A DNA stretch of 35,119 nucleotides, from positions 1 through 35,119 of the forward strand of contig QHUD01000101.1 of assembly GCA_003221085.1 (NCBI GenBank), read 5' to 3'. The position numbers and the translations under genes were made by a program. This stretch comes from Gemmatimonadota bacterium (lineage in GTDB: Bacteria; Gemmatimonadota; Gemmatimonadetes; Gemmatimonadales; GWC2-71-9). The notes under the pieces are model-generated. The model saw only the letters and a program-made list of their open reading frames with translations, had not been told where the DNA came from and did no database searches. This document shows positions 1 to 8,036 of the stretch, piece after piece (the stretch's first letter is position 1; every line of letters begins with the position of its first letter).

Positions 1-1
1 C

Positions 2-265
2 AAGGCGCTCGTGGTCGAGCTAGTCGTGTTCGTCCTCTTCATCGCGTCCGTATGGCCGATCCGGCAGGTGTGGGTGAGCTTCTGGGGGCTGGTGCTGCTG
101 GTGGGGGTCGGACTCGGAATCCTCGCACCGCTCCGGCTGCACGCAACGGGACGCCCGATGGCCAGCGCCGCAAAGCTGGTGTTGCTCGGGGGCTTCCTGT
201 TGCGACTCGCCACGATATTCGCCTCCGAGGGAGTCGAGCACTATCGAGTGGCGGCAGGGATGTAG
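2..265 (+). CDS. NrfD/PsrC-like membrane subunit, C-terminal fragment
   Basis: The reading frame is open from the window edge and stops at 263-265, so only the last 87 or so residues are visible. They are very hydrophobic, with about three membrane segments, including one ending in LLRLATIF, which resembles the last helix of NrfD/polysulfide-reductase-type quinol-interacting subunits. Such subunits anchor molybdoenzyme complexes (formate dehydrogenase, Psr, Act) in the inner membrane and exchange electrons with quinones. FdhE two genes downstream supports a formate dehydrogenase context. The assignment rests on this short fragment and on context; the N-terminal two thirds lie outside the window. 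Confidence 0.65.
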   Translation, partial: KALVVELVVFVLFIASVWPIRQVWVSFWGLVLLVGVGLGILAPLRLHATGRPMASAAKLVLLGGFLLRLATIFASEGVEHYRVAAGM

Positions 266-266
266 G

Positions 267-497
267 ATGGCCACGACACGCGCCTGGTGGCTCACATTGA
301 TCCTGACCGGCCTCGCCGGCTGCGCCAGCCCGGAGGCCTCGCGCGTGCGGGGGGGCGGGCCCGGCGCCGATGTAGGCAACCACGGCGCCGTCACCGTATT
401 GCACCAGGGCGCGAGGATGTACTATCGAACGCCCTGCCGCACCGTGAAGGTGAAATGCTCTGGCCCAATGCCCGCATTCGGCACCCGCGGAACGTAG
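267..497 (+). CDS. Small lipoprotein with a GGGPGADVGN motif
   Basis: A 76-residue ORF whose ATG lies one base after the stop of the NrfD-like gene. The N-terminus is a lipoprotein signal: MATTRAWW, a hydrophobic stretch, then the lipobox LAGC, with Cys19 as the predicted lipidated residue. The mature part is short and has a glycine-rich segment RGGGPGADVGN near residues 27-38, then VLHQGARMYYRTP. I cannot give a function. Its tight coupling to the membrane subunit and its 43-base overlap with fdhE suggest translation with the formate dehydrogenase operon and a place in the cell envelope. The clear lipobox argues that this frame is coding, rather than the N-terminally extended FdhE frame that runs through the same bases. 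Confidence 0.6.
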   Translation: MATTRAWWLTLILTGLAGCASPEASRVRGGGPGADVGNHGAVTVLHQGARMYYRTPCRTVKVKCSGPMPAFGTRGT

Positions 498-1426
498 AGA
501 TCCAGAAGCAGGTAGCCGCGGTTCGCCGCGACAACCCCGAGTCCGCAGCGTGGCTCGGCCTCTTGGACGCGGCGCTGGGCGAGAGTGAAAACGGCGCTAT
601 GTGGGACGCCGCCGTGCCCACACCCGCGAGCGAGCGACCCATCAAGGCGCCAGTGTTGTCTCAGACCGAGATCACCATCGACGCGCGCGCGGCCCGGAGC
701 TGGGTCCGCCGCCTCCTGACGCTCATCCCCACCGTCAACCCGCGGCGCATCGACGGGCTGGCCCTGCTCGAAGCCGCCGTGTGCCACGACGACGTGCGTA
801 TCGACGCCCTGGCCGCCGCGGGCGGCGTGGAGCCGCACGCCCTTCGTGTCCTCGGACAGATGGCGGCTCTCCCGCTGCTCCAGGCGTGCGCCCGCGGCTT
901 GGCGAGCGCGTTGCCCGCCACCTGGTGGGAGGGCTACTGTCCGGTTTGCGGGGCGTGGCCCGTGGTGGCCGAGTACACCGGGCTCGAGCGCAAACGCCAG
1001 TTGCGCTGCGGGCGCTGCGGCACGGGATGGGCGATCCCGCTCCTGCGCTGCGTATTCTGTGATGAGACCGACCACGACAAGCTCGGCTACCTCACGCCCG
1101 AGGCGGGCGAGCAGACGCGCAAGATCGAGGTCTGCCACAGCTGCAAGGGGTACGTGAAGGGCTTCACGACGGTGCGCGCGCTCGCCCCGTGGGCAATTCT
1201 GCTCGACGATCTGACGACGGTCCCGCTGGACGTCGCGGCACTCGAGCGCGGATACCACAGGCCCCCCCGGCCCGGGTACGCGCTCGAGGCCAGCATCACG
1301 GAGCGGGGCCCTGTGGGAGGTTGGTGGAGGCTATGGAGGATGGTGGAGGTTGTGACGAAGCAACCTCCGCCAACCTCCACCAACCTCCAAAACCTCCGCC
1401 AACCTCCGCCAGGTGGCGCAGCGTGA
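455..1426 (+). CDS. fdhE: Formate dehydrogenase accessory protein FdhE
   Basis: FdhE proteins are rubredoxin-like cytoplasmic factors needed to make active molybdenum/tungsten formate dehydrogenases. Four CxxC pairs are visible: C162/C165 (YCPVCGAWP), C185/C188 (CGRCG), C199/C202 (CVFCDE) and C227/C230 (CHSC), the pattern expected for the two metal-binding rubredoxin-like knuckles. I chose ATG 455, which has GAAGG four bases upstream and gives 323 aa. The open frame extends back to 287, but that part is arginine-rich, low-complexity and overlaps the lipoprotein. The last 35 or so residues (from about 288, rich in W, P and Q) are encoded by a repeat hairpin and are unlikely to be native FdhE sequence. 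The stop overlaps the GTG of the next gene. Confidence 0.9.
   Translation: MLWPNARIRHPRNVEIQKQVAAVRRDNPESAAWLGLLDAALGESENGAMWDAAVPTPASERPIKAPVLSQTEITIDARAARSWVRRLLTLIPTVNPRRIDGLALLEAAVCHDDVRIDALAAAGGVEPHALRVLGQMAALPLLQACARGLASALPATWWEGYCPVCGAWPVVAEYTGLERKRQLRCGRCGTGWAIPLLRCVFCDETDHDKLGYLTPEAGEQTRKIEVCHSCKGYVKGFTTVRALAPWAILLDDLTTVPLDVAALERGYHRPPRPGYALEASITERGPVGGWWRLWRMVEVVTKQPPPTSTNLQNLRQPPPGGAA
1316..1408 (+). repeat. Purine/pyrimidine-strand hairpin repeat in the fdhE 3' end
   Basis: The block holds repeated GGAGG/GGTGG units followed by their complement. GGAGGTTGGTGGAGG at 1316-1330 has a perfect 15-bp inverted copy at 1374-1388. An inner hairpin pairs 1342-1352 (GGTGGAGGTTG) with 1361-1371 (CAACCTCCGCC, one G-T pair) around an 8-base loop. 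The right arm carries further near-copies of CAACCTCC up to 1408. The strong strand bias and nested arms look like a palindromic repeat element that entered or expanded in the 3' end of fdhE while keeping the frame open. Confidence 0.8.
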
Positions 1427-1770
1427 ACGGCGACGCGCCGGCCCGTCCCGGCGAGATCTGCCGCGAGCTCCTCGCTACCATCGACGCGTCGGAGGGGCGA
1501 CGGCGCCGCCGCAGGCGCGACACGACCCCCGACGCGATCGGCCTGACGATCAAGCGGGACCTGCTCGAGCGAGCCATCGCGGCCGACCCTGAGCCCGACG
1601 AATTCGAGGCGTGGCTGCACGAGCAGTGCCTGGCCGCCGGCGGGAGCGAAGGTGGCGTGCGGGCTATGGCCCTGTCGATCTTCGAAGAGTGGCGCCTGGC
1701 CCACGACGCGGACGCGTTCCGCGAATGGCTGGCGCGTGGAGCACCGTCGGACGACGCACGTTCTGAGTGA
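1423..1770 (+). CDS. Conserved-looking hypothetical protein in the formate dehydrogenase locus
   Basis: A 115-aa protein starting at GTG 1423, whose last two bases are shared with the fdhE stop (GTGA overlap), so translational coupling is likely. It is soluble and charged, with an arginine run (RRRRRRR) near residue 27 and a C-terminal half that reads as amphipathic helices (DEFEAWLHEQCLAA, ALSIFEEWRLAH, DAFREWLARG). There is no signal peptide or membrane segment. I do not recognise a family. Position suggests a small cytoplasmic helper of formate dehydrogenase maturation or regulation, but nothing in the sequence proves it. A longer frame upstream to 1189 is open only because it shadows fdhE. 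Confidence 0.7.
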   Translation: MNGDAPARPGEICRELLATIDASEGRRRRRRRDTTPDAIGLTIKRDLLERAIAADPEPDEFEAWLHEQCLAAGGSEGGVRAMALSIFEEWRLAHDADAFREWLARGAPSDDARSE

Positions 1771-1805
1771 AGCATCCAACACCGGTCGCTTGCAAGGGGA
1801 AACCG

Positions 1806-2036
1806 ATGCACGTCGCGCTGCACATGCGGGTTGCGGTTCTCAGTGGCATGCTCCTCACGATAGTGGGTTGCGGTGGCGGCAACCGCGGGCGGGCATGGCC
1901 TCCCGCCGGTCCGCCCCCGGCGGTGGTGAAGGACCTCCAGGTGCCCGAGAACCCGTACCGCATCATCTACACCCCGCCCGTGGACCTGGCGAAGGCGCCG
2001 GACACGACGGCCCACGGGCGGAAGCCTCGGAGTTAG
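1806..2036 (+). CDS. Small proline-rich lipoprotein
   Basis: A 76-aa protein from ATG 1806, preceded by AAGGGGA at a good ribosome-binding distance; a GTG at 1767 in the same frame overlaps the previous stop and is less likely. The N-terminus MHVALHMRVAVLSGMLLTIVGC is a lipoprotein signal with IVGC as lipobox. The mature chain is about 54 residues, glycine and proline rich (GGGN, PPAGPPPAVV), then PYRIIYTPPVDLAKAP. No domain is recognised. It is the last gene of the formate dehydrogenase block and the second tiny lipoprotein there. It ends 10 bases before the ABC ATPase. Confidence 0.6.
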   Translation: MHVALHMRVAVLSGMLLTIVGCGGGNRGRAWPPAGPPPAVVKDLQVPENPYRIIYTPPVDLAKAPDTTAHGRKPRS

Positions 2037-2046
2037 CGCGGCGACG

Positions 2047-3099
2047 GTGGCTGGTATCGAAATCCGAAGCCTTCGTAAGCACTTCGGGGATCTCCACGCC
2101 GTCGACGGGGTCGACCTGTCGATCCGCGACGGGGAATTCCTCGTGCTGCTGGGCTCCTCCGGCTCTGGGAAGACGACCCTGCTGCGGATGATTGCCGGGC
2201 TCGAGCGACCCACGTCGGGCGAGATCCACATCGGCGACCAGCGCGTGGACGGCGACGTGCCCCCGCGGGCCCGCGGGATCGCCATGGTGTTCCAGAGCTA
2301 CGCTCTGTACCCGCACCGCACGGTGTTCCAGAACATCGCGTTCCCGCTCGAGGCGAGCCGGACGCCCCGGAAACAGATCGAGGAGAAGGTGCGGTGGGCC
2401 GCCGACATGTTCAGCATCACCCGCTACCTCGATCGCTACCCGCGTCAGCTGTCCGGCGGGGAGCGCCAGCGCGTCGCCCTGTGCCGCGCCTTGGTGCGGG
2501 ATCCCAAGGTCTTTCTGCTCGATGAGCCCCTGGCCAACCTCGACGCCAAGCTGCGCAACACCGCCCGGGACGACCTGAAGCGGTTCCAGCGCCAGATCCA
2601 GACCACCACGGTGTACGTGACGCACGACCAAGTGGAGGCGATGGGACTCGGCGATCGCATCGTGGTCATGGAGCGCGGAAAGGTGCGACAGATCGGAACC
2701 CCCCAGGAGGTGTATGAGGATCCGGTCGACACGTTCGTGGCGACGTTCGTCGGCCAACCGCCCATGAACCTGCTCGACACGGGCGACCCTTCCCTTCCCC
2801 CGCGCACGCTGACCGGCTTTCGCCCCGAGCATTTTCTCCCGAAGAGCGTCTTCGGGGCGGCCGAGGACCTGCGCACGTTTCGCTTCGCCGTGCGACGGGT
2901 GGAGTACCTGGGCTCCGATCGCTACGTGTACGGCTCGGTCGCCGGGAGCGGCGCGCCTGCAGCCGATGCCACGATCATCGCGAAGCTGCCCGCGACCATC
3001 GCCCTCGCTATTCCGGAAGGCGAGACCCACGAGTTCGCCGTGCCCCGGCGCGCGCTGCGGTACTTCGACCTCGACACGGGGTTGAGGCGCAAGACGTGA
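2047..3099 (+). CDS. Sugar-type ABC transporter ATPase (MalK/UgpC family)
   Basis: This is the ATP-hydrolysing subunit of a CUT1-like importer, bound to the cytoplasmic face of the two permeases. In the 350 aa are Walker A GSSGSGKT (36-43), Q-loop Q83, signature LSGGE (135-139), Walker B VFLLDE (155-160), D-loop and switch histidine H193 (YVTHDQ). After about residue 230 comes a TOBE/OB-type regulatory part with PPMNLL and FRPEH. The stretch between these two motifs (about 17 residues) looks short for the family. The start is GTG 2047. The stop overlaps the GTG of the first permease (3096). The substrate cannot be read from this subunit; sugars, glycerol phosphates and polyols are typical for the family. 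Confidence 0.92.
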   Translation: MAGIEIRSLRKHFGDLHAVDGVDLSIRDGEFLVLLGSSGSGKTTLLRMIAGLERPTSGEIHIGDQRVDGDVPPRARGIAMVFQSYALYPHRTVFQNIAFPLEASRTPRKQIEEKVRWAADMFSITRYLDRYPRQLSGGERQRVALCRALVRDPKVFLLDEPLANLDAKLRNTARDDLKRFQRQIQTTTVYVTHDQVEAMGLGDRIVVMERGKVRQIGTPQEVYEDPVDTFVATFVGQPPMNLLDTGDPSLPPRTLTGFRPEHFLPKSVFGAAEDLRTFRFAVRRVEYLGSDRYVYGSVAGSGAPAADATIIAKLPATIALAIPEGETHEFAVPRRALRYFDLDTGLRRKT

Positions 3100-4010
3100 C
3101 GTCCCCTCCCCCGCCCCGGCGGACGTTCGCCGACCGCGAGGATCTCCTGGGCGCGGTGATGCTCGGCCCGGCCCTCGCCTATGTGATCCTGCTGGTCGGC
3201 GTCCCGTTCGCGTTCGCGATCGCACTCGGCTTCAGCAATGCGACCGCCGGGAGCCTCAGCTTCGGGTGGGTCGGCCTCAGCAACTACGTCGCGATTCTCG
3301 GCGATCCGATCTTCTTACGGGCCCTCCGCAACAGCGTGGTCGTGACCGTCGGCTCCCAGGTCCTCGTGGTCGTGCTCGCGACCGCCGCGGCCCAGGTGTT
3401 CCGCGCCACGTTTCGGGGGAAGCGTTTCGCGCGGTTCGTACTGCTTTTGCCGTGGGCCGTGCCGGTGTCGCTCGCGGCGATTGCCTGGACGTGGATCTTC
3501 GATTCTACGTTCAGCGTGATCAACTGGACGCTCAAGGCCGCGGGCCTGTTGCACGGCTGGCTGTACTGGCTGGGCGACCCTGCACTCGCACTGCTCGCCA
3601 TCATCATCGTGCAGGCGTGGCGCATTTTCCCCTTCGCCACCGTGATCGTGCTGGCGGGTTTGTCGTCCATCCCGCAGGAGATCGTCGAGGCGGCGATCGT
3701 GGACGGCGCCGGGTTCTGGCGGCGGTTGTTCCGAGTGGAGTTGCCGCTCCTCTTGCCGGTCGTGGCCGTGGCGGTGCTGTTCGGCGTGGTGTACACGGCG
3801 ACCGACCTGGGCGTCGTCTACATCCTCACGGGCGGCGGGCCGGCCAACACGACGCACGTGTTGCCCACGCTTGCCTTCCAACGGGGCATCCTGGGCGCCG
3901 ACCTGGGACAGGGCGCGGCGATCGCCGTGTTCCTCCTCCCCTTCCTGATCGTCGTCGCCATCGGAATGCTGCGGCTGGCTCATCGCACCGAAGTGGGGGG
4001 GGCGCGATGA
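3096..4010 (+). CDS. ABC transporter permease (MalF/UgpA-like)
   Basis: First membrane subunit of the importer, 304 aa, with about six transmembrane helices starting near residue 20 (LGPALAYVILLVGVPFAFAI). The cytoplasmic EAA loop that docks on the ATPase is visible around residues 199-213 (EAAIVDGAGFWRRLF), and the conserved TGGGPANTT segment lies near 246-254. It starts at GTG 3096 inside the ATPase stop and ends with an ATGA overlap with the second permease, so the three genes are one translational unit. The family is the binding-protein-dependent inner membrane component of CUT1 sugar importers. Confidence 0.92.
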   Translation: MTSPPPPRRTFADREDLLGAVMLGPALAYVILLVGVPFAFAIALGFSNATAGSLSFGWVGLSNYVAILGDPIFLRALRNSVVVTVGSQVLVVVLATAAAQVFRATFRGKRFARFVLLLPWAVPVSLAAIAWTWIFDSTFSVINWTLKAAGLLHGWLYWLGDPALALLAIIIVQAWRIFPFATVIVLAGLSSIPQEIVEAAIVDGAGFWRRLFRVELPLLLPVVAVAVLFGVVYTATDLGVVYILTGGGPANTTHVLPTLAFQRGILGADLGQGAAIAVFLLPFLIVVAIGMLRLAHRTEVGGAR

Positions 4011-4843
4011 AGCGCGTGGCGCTGTACGCCGCGGCGCTGGGCATCATCGCCTTCGCCGGGTTCCCGTTCTACTGGATGCTCATCACCGCGTTCAAGCAGA
4101 ACCGGGACCTATACGTGGGCGCGTCCGATCTGAGCCACATCCCCTGGATCTTCAACGACCCGCCCACGCTCGATCACGTGAAGCTGCTCTTCGGCCAAAC
4201 GGATTTCCCGCGCTGGGTCCTGAATACCCTCGTGGTCGTTGTCGCCGTTGGCGTGATCACCGTGGCGGTGGCCGTGCCGGCGGGTTACAGCCTGGCCCGG
4301 CTGGTGGGCCGCTGGGGCGAGCGGATGGGGATCGGAATTTTCTTCACCTACCTCATCCCACCGACGCTGCTGTTCGTGCCATTCTCACGGCTCATCTCTC
4401 TCCTCGGTCTGCAGGATTCACTGGGGGCGCTGATCCTGATCTATCCGACGATGACCATTCCATTTTGCACCTGGCTGGTGATGGGTTTTCTGCGGTCGGT
4501 CCCCTGGGAGATCGAGGAGCAGGCGATGATCGACGGGTACAGCCGCCTGGAGGTGATCCTGAAAGTGGCGCCGCGACTGATCGTTCCGGGGATCTTGACG
4601 GTCGTCGTGTTCAGCTTCACGCTGGTACTACAGGAATTCGTGTACGCCCTGACGTTCATCAGCTCGGTGAACAAGATGACCGTGAGTCTGGGAGTGCCCA
4701 TCGCGCTGGTGCGGGGGGACGTGTACCACTGGGGGGCGCTCATGGCGGCAGCGCTGTTCACGAGCATCCCGCTGGCGATTGTCTACAACGCGTTTATCGA
4801 CCGCTTCATCCAGGGCTTCACCATGGGAGCGGTGAAGGGATAG
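4007..4843 (+). CDS. ABC transporter permease (MalG/UgpE-like)
   Basis: Second membrane subunit, 278 aa, starting at ATG 4007 and overlapping the preceding stop by 4 bases. The N-terminal helix ends in FPFYWMLITAFK, which is characteristic of MalG-type permeases. The EAA loop reads EEQAMIDGYSRLEVILKVAP, and there are about six membrane helices. It pairs with the preceding permease to form the translocation channel. No binding protein follows directly; a porin-like gene comes next and the likely binding protein is at 9554. Confidence 0.92.
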   Translation: MKRVALYAAALGIIAFAGFPFYWMLITAFKQNRDLYVGASDLSHIPWIFNDPPTLDHVKLLFGQTDFPRWVLNTLVVVVAVGVITVAVAVPAGYSLARLVGRWGERMGIGIFFTYLIPPTLLFVPFSRLISLLGLQDSLGALILIYPTMTIPFCTWLVMGFLRSVPWEIEEQAMIDGYSRLEVILKVAPRLIVPGILTVVVFSFTLVLQEFVYALTFISSVNKMTVSLGVPIALVRGDVYHWGALMAAALFTSIPLAIVYNAFIDRFIQGFTMGAVKG

Positions 4844-4880
4844 TCGACGCGGTACGCACCTTTTTTACGGAGGGGGTGTC

Positions 4881-6034
4881 ATGCGAACGCGAATCCACTT
4901 GTTGCCTGTACTCGCCATCGGAGCGGCCGTGATGCTGGGAGGGGCGCGGGCCGTCTCAGCGCAGCAGGTAGTAAAGCTGGGGGAGGGCGAGACGCTCACG
5001 ATAAGCGGCTTTATCAACGCGACCCTGTTTAACGACCGTGGGCTGTTTAGCTCGTTCGGGCAGGGGCAGAATGCCGAGATTGCCGCCGCGCCCGCGAACC
5101 AGCCGGGCGTCAATCAGGGGATCTTCGACGGCGACGTCCGGAACACCCGCCTGAACTTCACCTTCAACGCCCCGGCGGTGCTCGGGAAGTGGGCCCCACG
5201 AGCCACGATCGAGGCCGACTTCACCTCTCGAACGGCCGCACCACTCTCCGCATCGGACAGTATTGGGCGCCGCTGTTCGGCGAAACCGCCGCGTTCATTC
5301 CCGTCTCGTTGACGCACATAGCCTTTCCGGTGGGTCTTGGCGCGAGCATGATCGGGTGGCGGTTCCCGGGCGTCTTTCTCTTTCACGACCTGACACCCAC
5401 CAGCCCGCTCAAGCTCCAGCTCGAGGTTGCGGCCCTGAAGGGCTCGGGGGTCGCTGCCTCGGGCAGGGACACGGCCAACGTCATCGGCAGCGGGGAGGCG
5501 TCGGGGTTGCCGCAGGTCGAGACACGGCTCAACGCGGCGAGAAAATTCGGCACTGCGAGCTGGAGCGGCTTCGTCGCGTATCACCTCGACTGGAAGGACC
5601 CGAACGGCACCGGTGTCCCTGGGTCGAAAATCACGAACTGGGGAGTCGAGACAGGCCAGTACATCGCCGTCAGCAGTTTCACCCTGCACGGCAGCTTCTA
5701 CTACGGGAAGGGGCTGGGATCGCAGTTCGGCATGATCACGCAGTTTCAGCCGCAGATTCGAGGCTGGGGCGCGTGGGCCCAGGCGGGCTACGACTTCACG
5801 TCCCACTGGAGCGTTTGGGCCGACTACGGCTTGGACCAGCCGGACTACAAGCGGTACAATACCGAGACGGGCCTGACCCTCCTGCGTCAGTTGAGCCACA
5901 CCGGCTCGGCGCTGCTGCGGTTCCGCGCCGGGCGCTATGCCGCCGGCTTGGAGTATTTCCGGAACGTGACCCGGTGGAGCACCGGCGTCACCAGCGCTGA
6001 TCAGTTCGCGCTCAGCGCGCTGTACACGCTCTGA
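4881..6034 (+). pseudogene. Porin-like outer membrane beta-barrel gene, frame-disrupted
   Basis: Two abutting frames encode the two parts of one protein. Frame A starts at ATG 4881 (AGGGGG upstream) with signal peptide MRTRIHLLPVLAIG...ARAVSAQQ and then amphipathic strands (LTISGFINATLF, RNTRLNFTFNAP, RATIEADF). It derails at about 5222 and stops at 5312. Frame B becomes meaningful from about 5225 (LSNGRTTLRIGQYWAPLFG) and runs with alternating strand pattern to TGA 6034, ending in ALSALYTL, a typical barrel C-terminus with a hydrophobic last residue. The switch falls between a strand ending in EADF and one starting LSNG, where this kind of barrel normally has another loop and strand, so a short out-of-frame deletion is more likely than a one-base slip. 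An intact product would carry small solutes across the outer membrane for the adjacent uptake systems. Confidence 0.7.
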
Positions 6035-6038
6035 GGAG

Positions 6039-6084
6039 ACCGGGCTCGCAGCGGAGCGAATCGCGCTCCGCTGCCAGCCCCGGT
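6039..6084 (+). terminator. Strong GC hairpin between the porin and acyl-CoA synthetase genes
   Basis: GCAGCGGAGCG (6048-6058) pairs perfectly with 6064-6074 around a 5-base loop, and the stem continues with interruptions through ACCGGGCT/AGCCCCGGT to 6039 and 6084. It starts five bases after the porin stop. There is no T-tract, so it may be a weak or factor-assisted terminator or an mRNA-stabilising 3' structure. It leaves only six bases before the next ATG, so it may also limit that gene's translation. Confidence 0.55.
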
Positions 6085-6090
6085 AGCGGT

Positions 6091-8022
6091 ATGGACATCG
6101 CCTGGCGTCCGACCGAGCGGTATCTCGCCCGCAGCCGGCTGCGGCGCTTCGCCGAGGAGCACGGCCACCGCGACTTCGGGTCACTGTATCGCTGGTCGGT
6201 CGAAGATCTCGATGGCTTCTGGCGCGCCGTCGACCGCGATCTCGGGCTCGTGTGGCAGGCGCCGTACGAGCGTGTGCTCGACTCGTCGCGCGGCGTCCCC
6301 TGGACCACGTGGTGGGTGGGCGGCCGCCTGAACTACGTCGCCACGGCCCTGCGCCACGATCCGTCCCGGACCGCGCTCGTCTTTGAGGGTGAGGACGGCA
6401 CGACCCGCCGGCTTACCTACGGTGACCTCGCGTCGGCGGTGCGGCGGTTCGCGGCTGGCCTGCGCGCGCTCGGCGTCCGTGCCGGAGACCGAGTGGGCAT
6501 CTTCCTTCCGATGATCCCCGAATGCGCGATCGCGACGCTCGCCGTCTCGGCGATCGGCGCGATCTACACCCCGATCTTCTCGGGCTACGCCGCGGAGGCG
6601 GTCGCGGGTCGGCTGCGCGACTGCGAGGCGAGCGTGCTCATCACCGCCGACGGTTTCCGCCGGCGCGGTCAGATGGTGCGCATGAAGGAGACGGCCGATG
6701 CCGCCGCCGACGGAGCAAGCGTGCGCGCGGTGATCGTTGTCAGGCGGCTCGGCTGCGAGGTGCGCCTGGGCGCGCGCGACGTGTGGTGGGATGACGTCGC
6801 CGCGAGCGGCGGCGGCGGAGACGACACGTTCGCCGACGTGCCGGCGGAGCAGCCGTACATGATCATCTACACGTCCGGCACCACCGGCCGCCCGAAGGGC
6901 GCCGTGCACGTGCACGGCGGCTTCCCCGTGAAAGCGGCGCAGGACCTGGCGCACTGCTTCGACCTGCAGCCGCGCGATCTCATGTGGTGGTTCACCGATC
7001 TCGGCTGGATGATGGGGCCCTGGCTCATCGCCGGCGGGTTGATCCTCGGCGCGTCCATCCTGCTGTACGACGGCGCGCCAGATTTCCCCGATGCGGGCCG
7101 CGTCTGGTCGATCGTGGAGCGACATCGCGTGACCCACCTCGGGATCTCGCCCACGGCGATCCGCGGGCTGATGCGCGCCGGGGAGGAGCCGGTGCGCGCG
7201 CACGACCGCTCGTCGCTGTTGGTGCTCGGCTCGACCGGCGAGCCCTGGAATCCCGAGCCGTGGTGGTGGTACTTCGGCGTCGCGGGCGAGCGGCGCGCGC
7301 CGCTCGTGAATTACTCCGGCGGGACCGAGGTGTCCGGCGGCCTGCTCGGCTGTACGACCTGGACGCCGATCAAGCCAACGTCGTTCTCCGGCCCCGTGCC
7401 CGGCATCGCCGGGGATGTGGTCGACGAGACGGGTCGCCCGGTGCGCGGCGCGGTGGGCGAGCTCGTTGTCCGGAAGCCGTGGCCGGGGATGACGCGCGGT
7501 TTCTGGCACGCGCCCGAGCACTACCTGGCGACGTACTGGCGCCGCTTCCCCGACGTCTGGGTCCACGGCGACTGGGCCCGGATCGACGCCGACGGGTTCT
7601 GGTACATCGACGGCAGGAGCGACGACACGTTGAAGGTAGCCGGAAAGCGGGTAGGTCCCGCAGAGGTCGAGTCGGCGGCCACAGCGCACCCGGCGGTGCT
7701 CGAGGCCGCGGCGATCGGCGTCCCGCACGAGCTCAAAGGCGAGGTGGTAATCGTGTTCGCTGTGCTGCGCCCCGGCCGCGAGTCATCGGACGCCCTGGCG
7801 CGCGAAATCGCGGACAAGGTCATGGAGCTGCTCGGCCGGCCGCTGCGCCCCGACGCGGTGCGCTTCGTGGCCGACCTGCCGAAGACGCGGAACGCCAAGG
7901 TCCTCCGCCGGGTGATTCGCGCCGCGTACCTCGGCAACGCCGATCTCGGGGATCTGTCGGCGCTCGAGAACCCCGCGGCGGTGGATCGGATCAGGGAGCT
8001 CGTTTCGGAAAACGTGTCCTGA
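6091..8022 (+). CDS. AMP-forming acyl-CoA synthetase (Acs-like, short/medium chain)
   Basis: A 643-aa ANL-superfamily enzyme that activates a carboxylic acid with ATP and CoA through an acyl-adenylate. The N-terminal part is acetyl-CoA-synthetase-like (SVEDLDGFWRAV). The ATP loop YTSGTTGRPKG is at 260-270, STGEP at 381-385, GDWA at 493-496, and the C-terminal domain carries the adenylation lysine K603 (PKTRNAK). Where true acetate enzymes have DTWWQTE, this protein has NYSGGTE (407-413). The tryptophan that closes the acetate pocket is thus replaced by Gly, suggesting a longer or bulkier acid than acetate. The following gene is an AtoE-type fatty acid transporter, consistent with uptake plus activation. 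The start ATG 6091 has only a weak ribosome-binding site. Confidence 0.88.
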   Translation: MDIAWRPTERYLARSRLRRFAEEHGHRDFGSLYRWSVEDLDGFWRAVDRDLGLVWQAPYERVLDSSRGVPWTTWWVGGRLNYVATALRHDPSRTALVFEGEDGTTRRLTYGDLASAVRRFAAGLRALGVRAGDRVGIFLPMIPECAIATLAVSAIGAIYTPIFSGYAAEAVAGRLRDCEASVLITADGFRRRGQMVRMKETADAAADGASVRAVIVVRRLGCEVRLGARDVWWDDVAASGGGGDDTFADVPAEQPYMIIYTSGTTGRPKGAVHVHGGFPVKAAQDLAHCFDLQPRDLMWWFTDLGWMMGPWLIAGGLILGASILLYDGAPDFPDAGRVWSIVERHRVTHLGISPTAIRGLMRAGEEPVRAHDRSSLLVLGSTGEPWNPEPWWWYFGVAGERRAPLVNYSGGTEVSGGLLGCTTWTPIKPTSFSGPVPGIAGDVVDETGRPVRGAVGELVVRKPWPGMTRGFWHAPEHYLATYWRRFPDVWVHGDWARIDADGFWYIDGRSDDTLKVAGKRVGPAEVESAATAHPAVLEAAAIGVPHELKGEVVIVFAVLRPGRESSDALAREIADKVMELLGRPLRPDAVRFVADLPKTRNAKVLRRVIRAAYLGNADLGDLSALENPAAVDRIRELVSENVS

Positions 8023-8036
8023 GGGGAGACCCGCAC

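Noticed and set aside
287..454. Possible N-terminal extension of FdhE
   Set aside because: The extension is arginine-rich and overlaps a better-supported lipoprotein frame; ATG 455 has a good ribosome-binding site and gives a normal length.
5189..5224. Independent start of a second porin gene at 5189
   Set aside because: The first residues (MGPTSHDRGRLH) are an out-of-frame reading of the first porin part and have no signal peptide; one disrupted gene explains both frames better.
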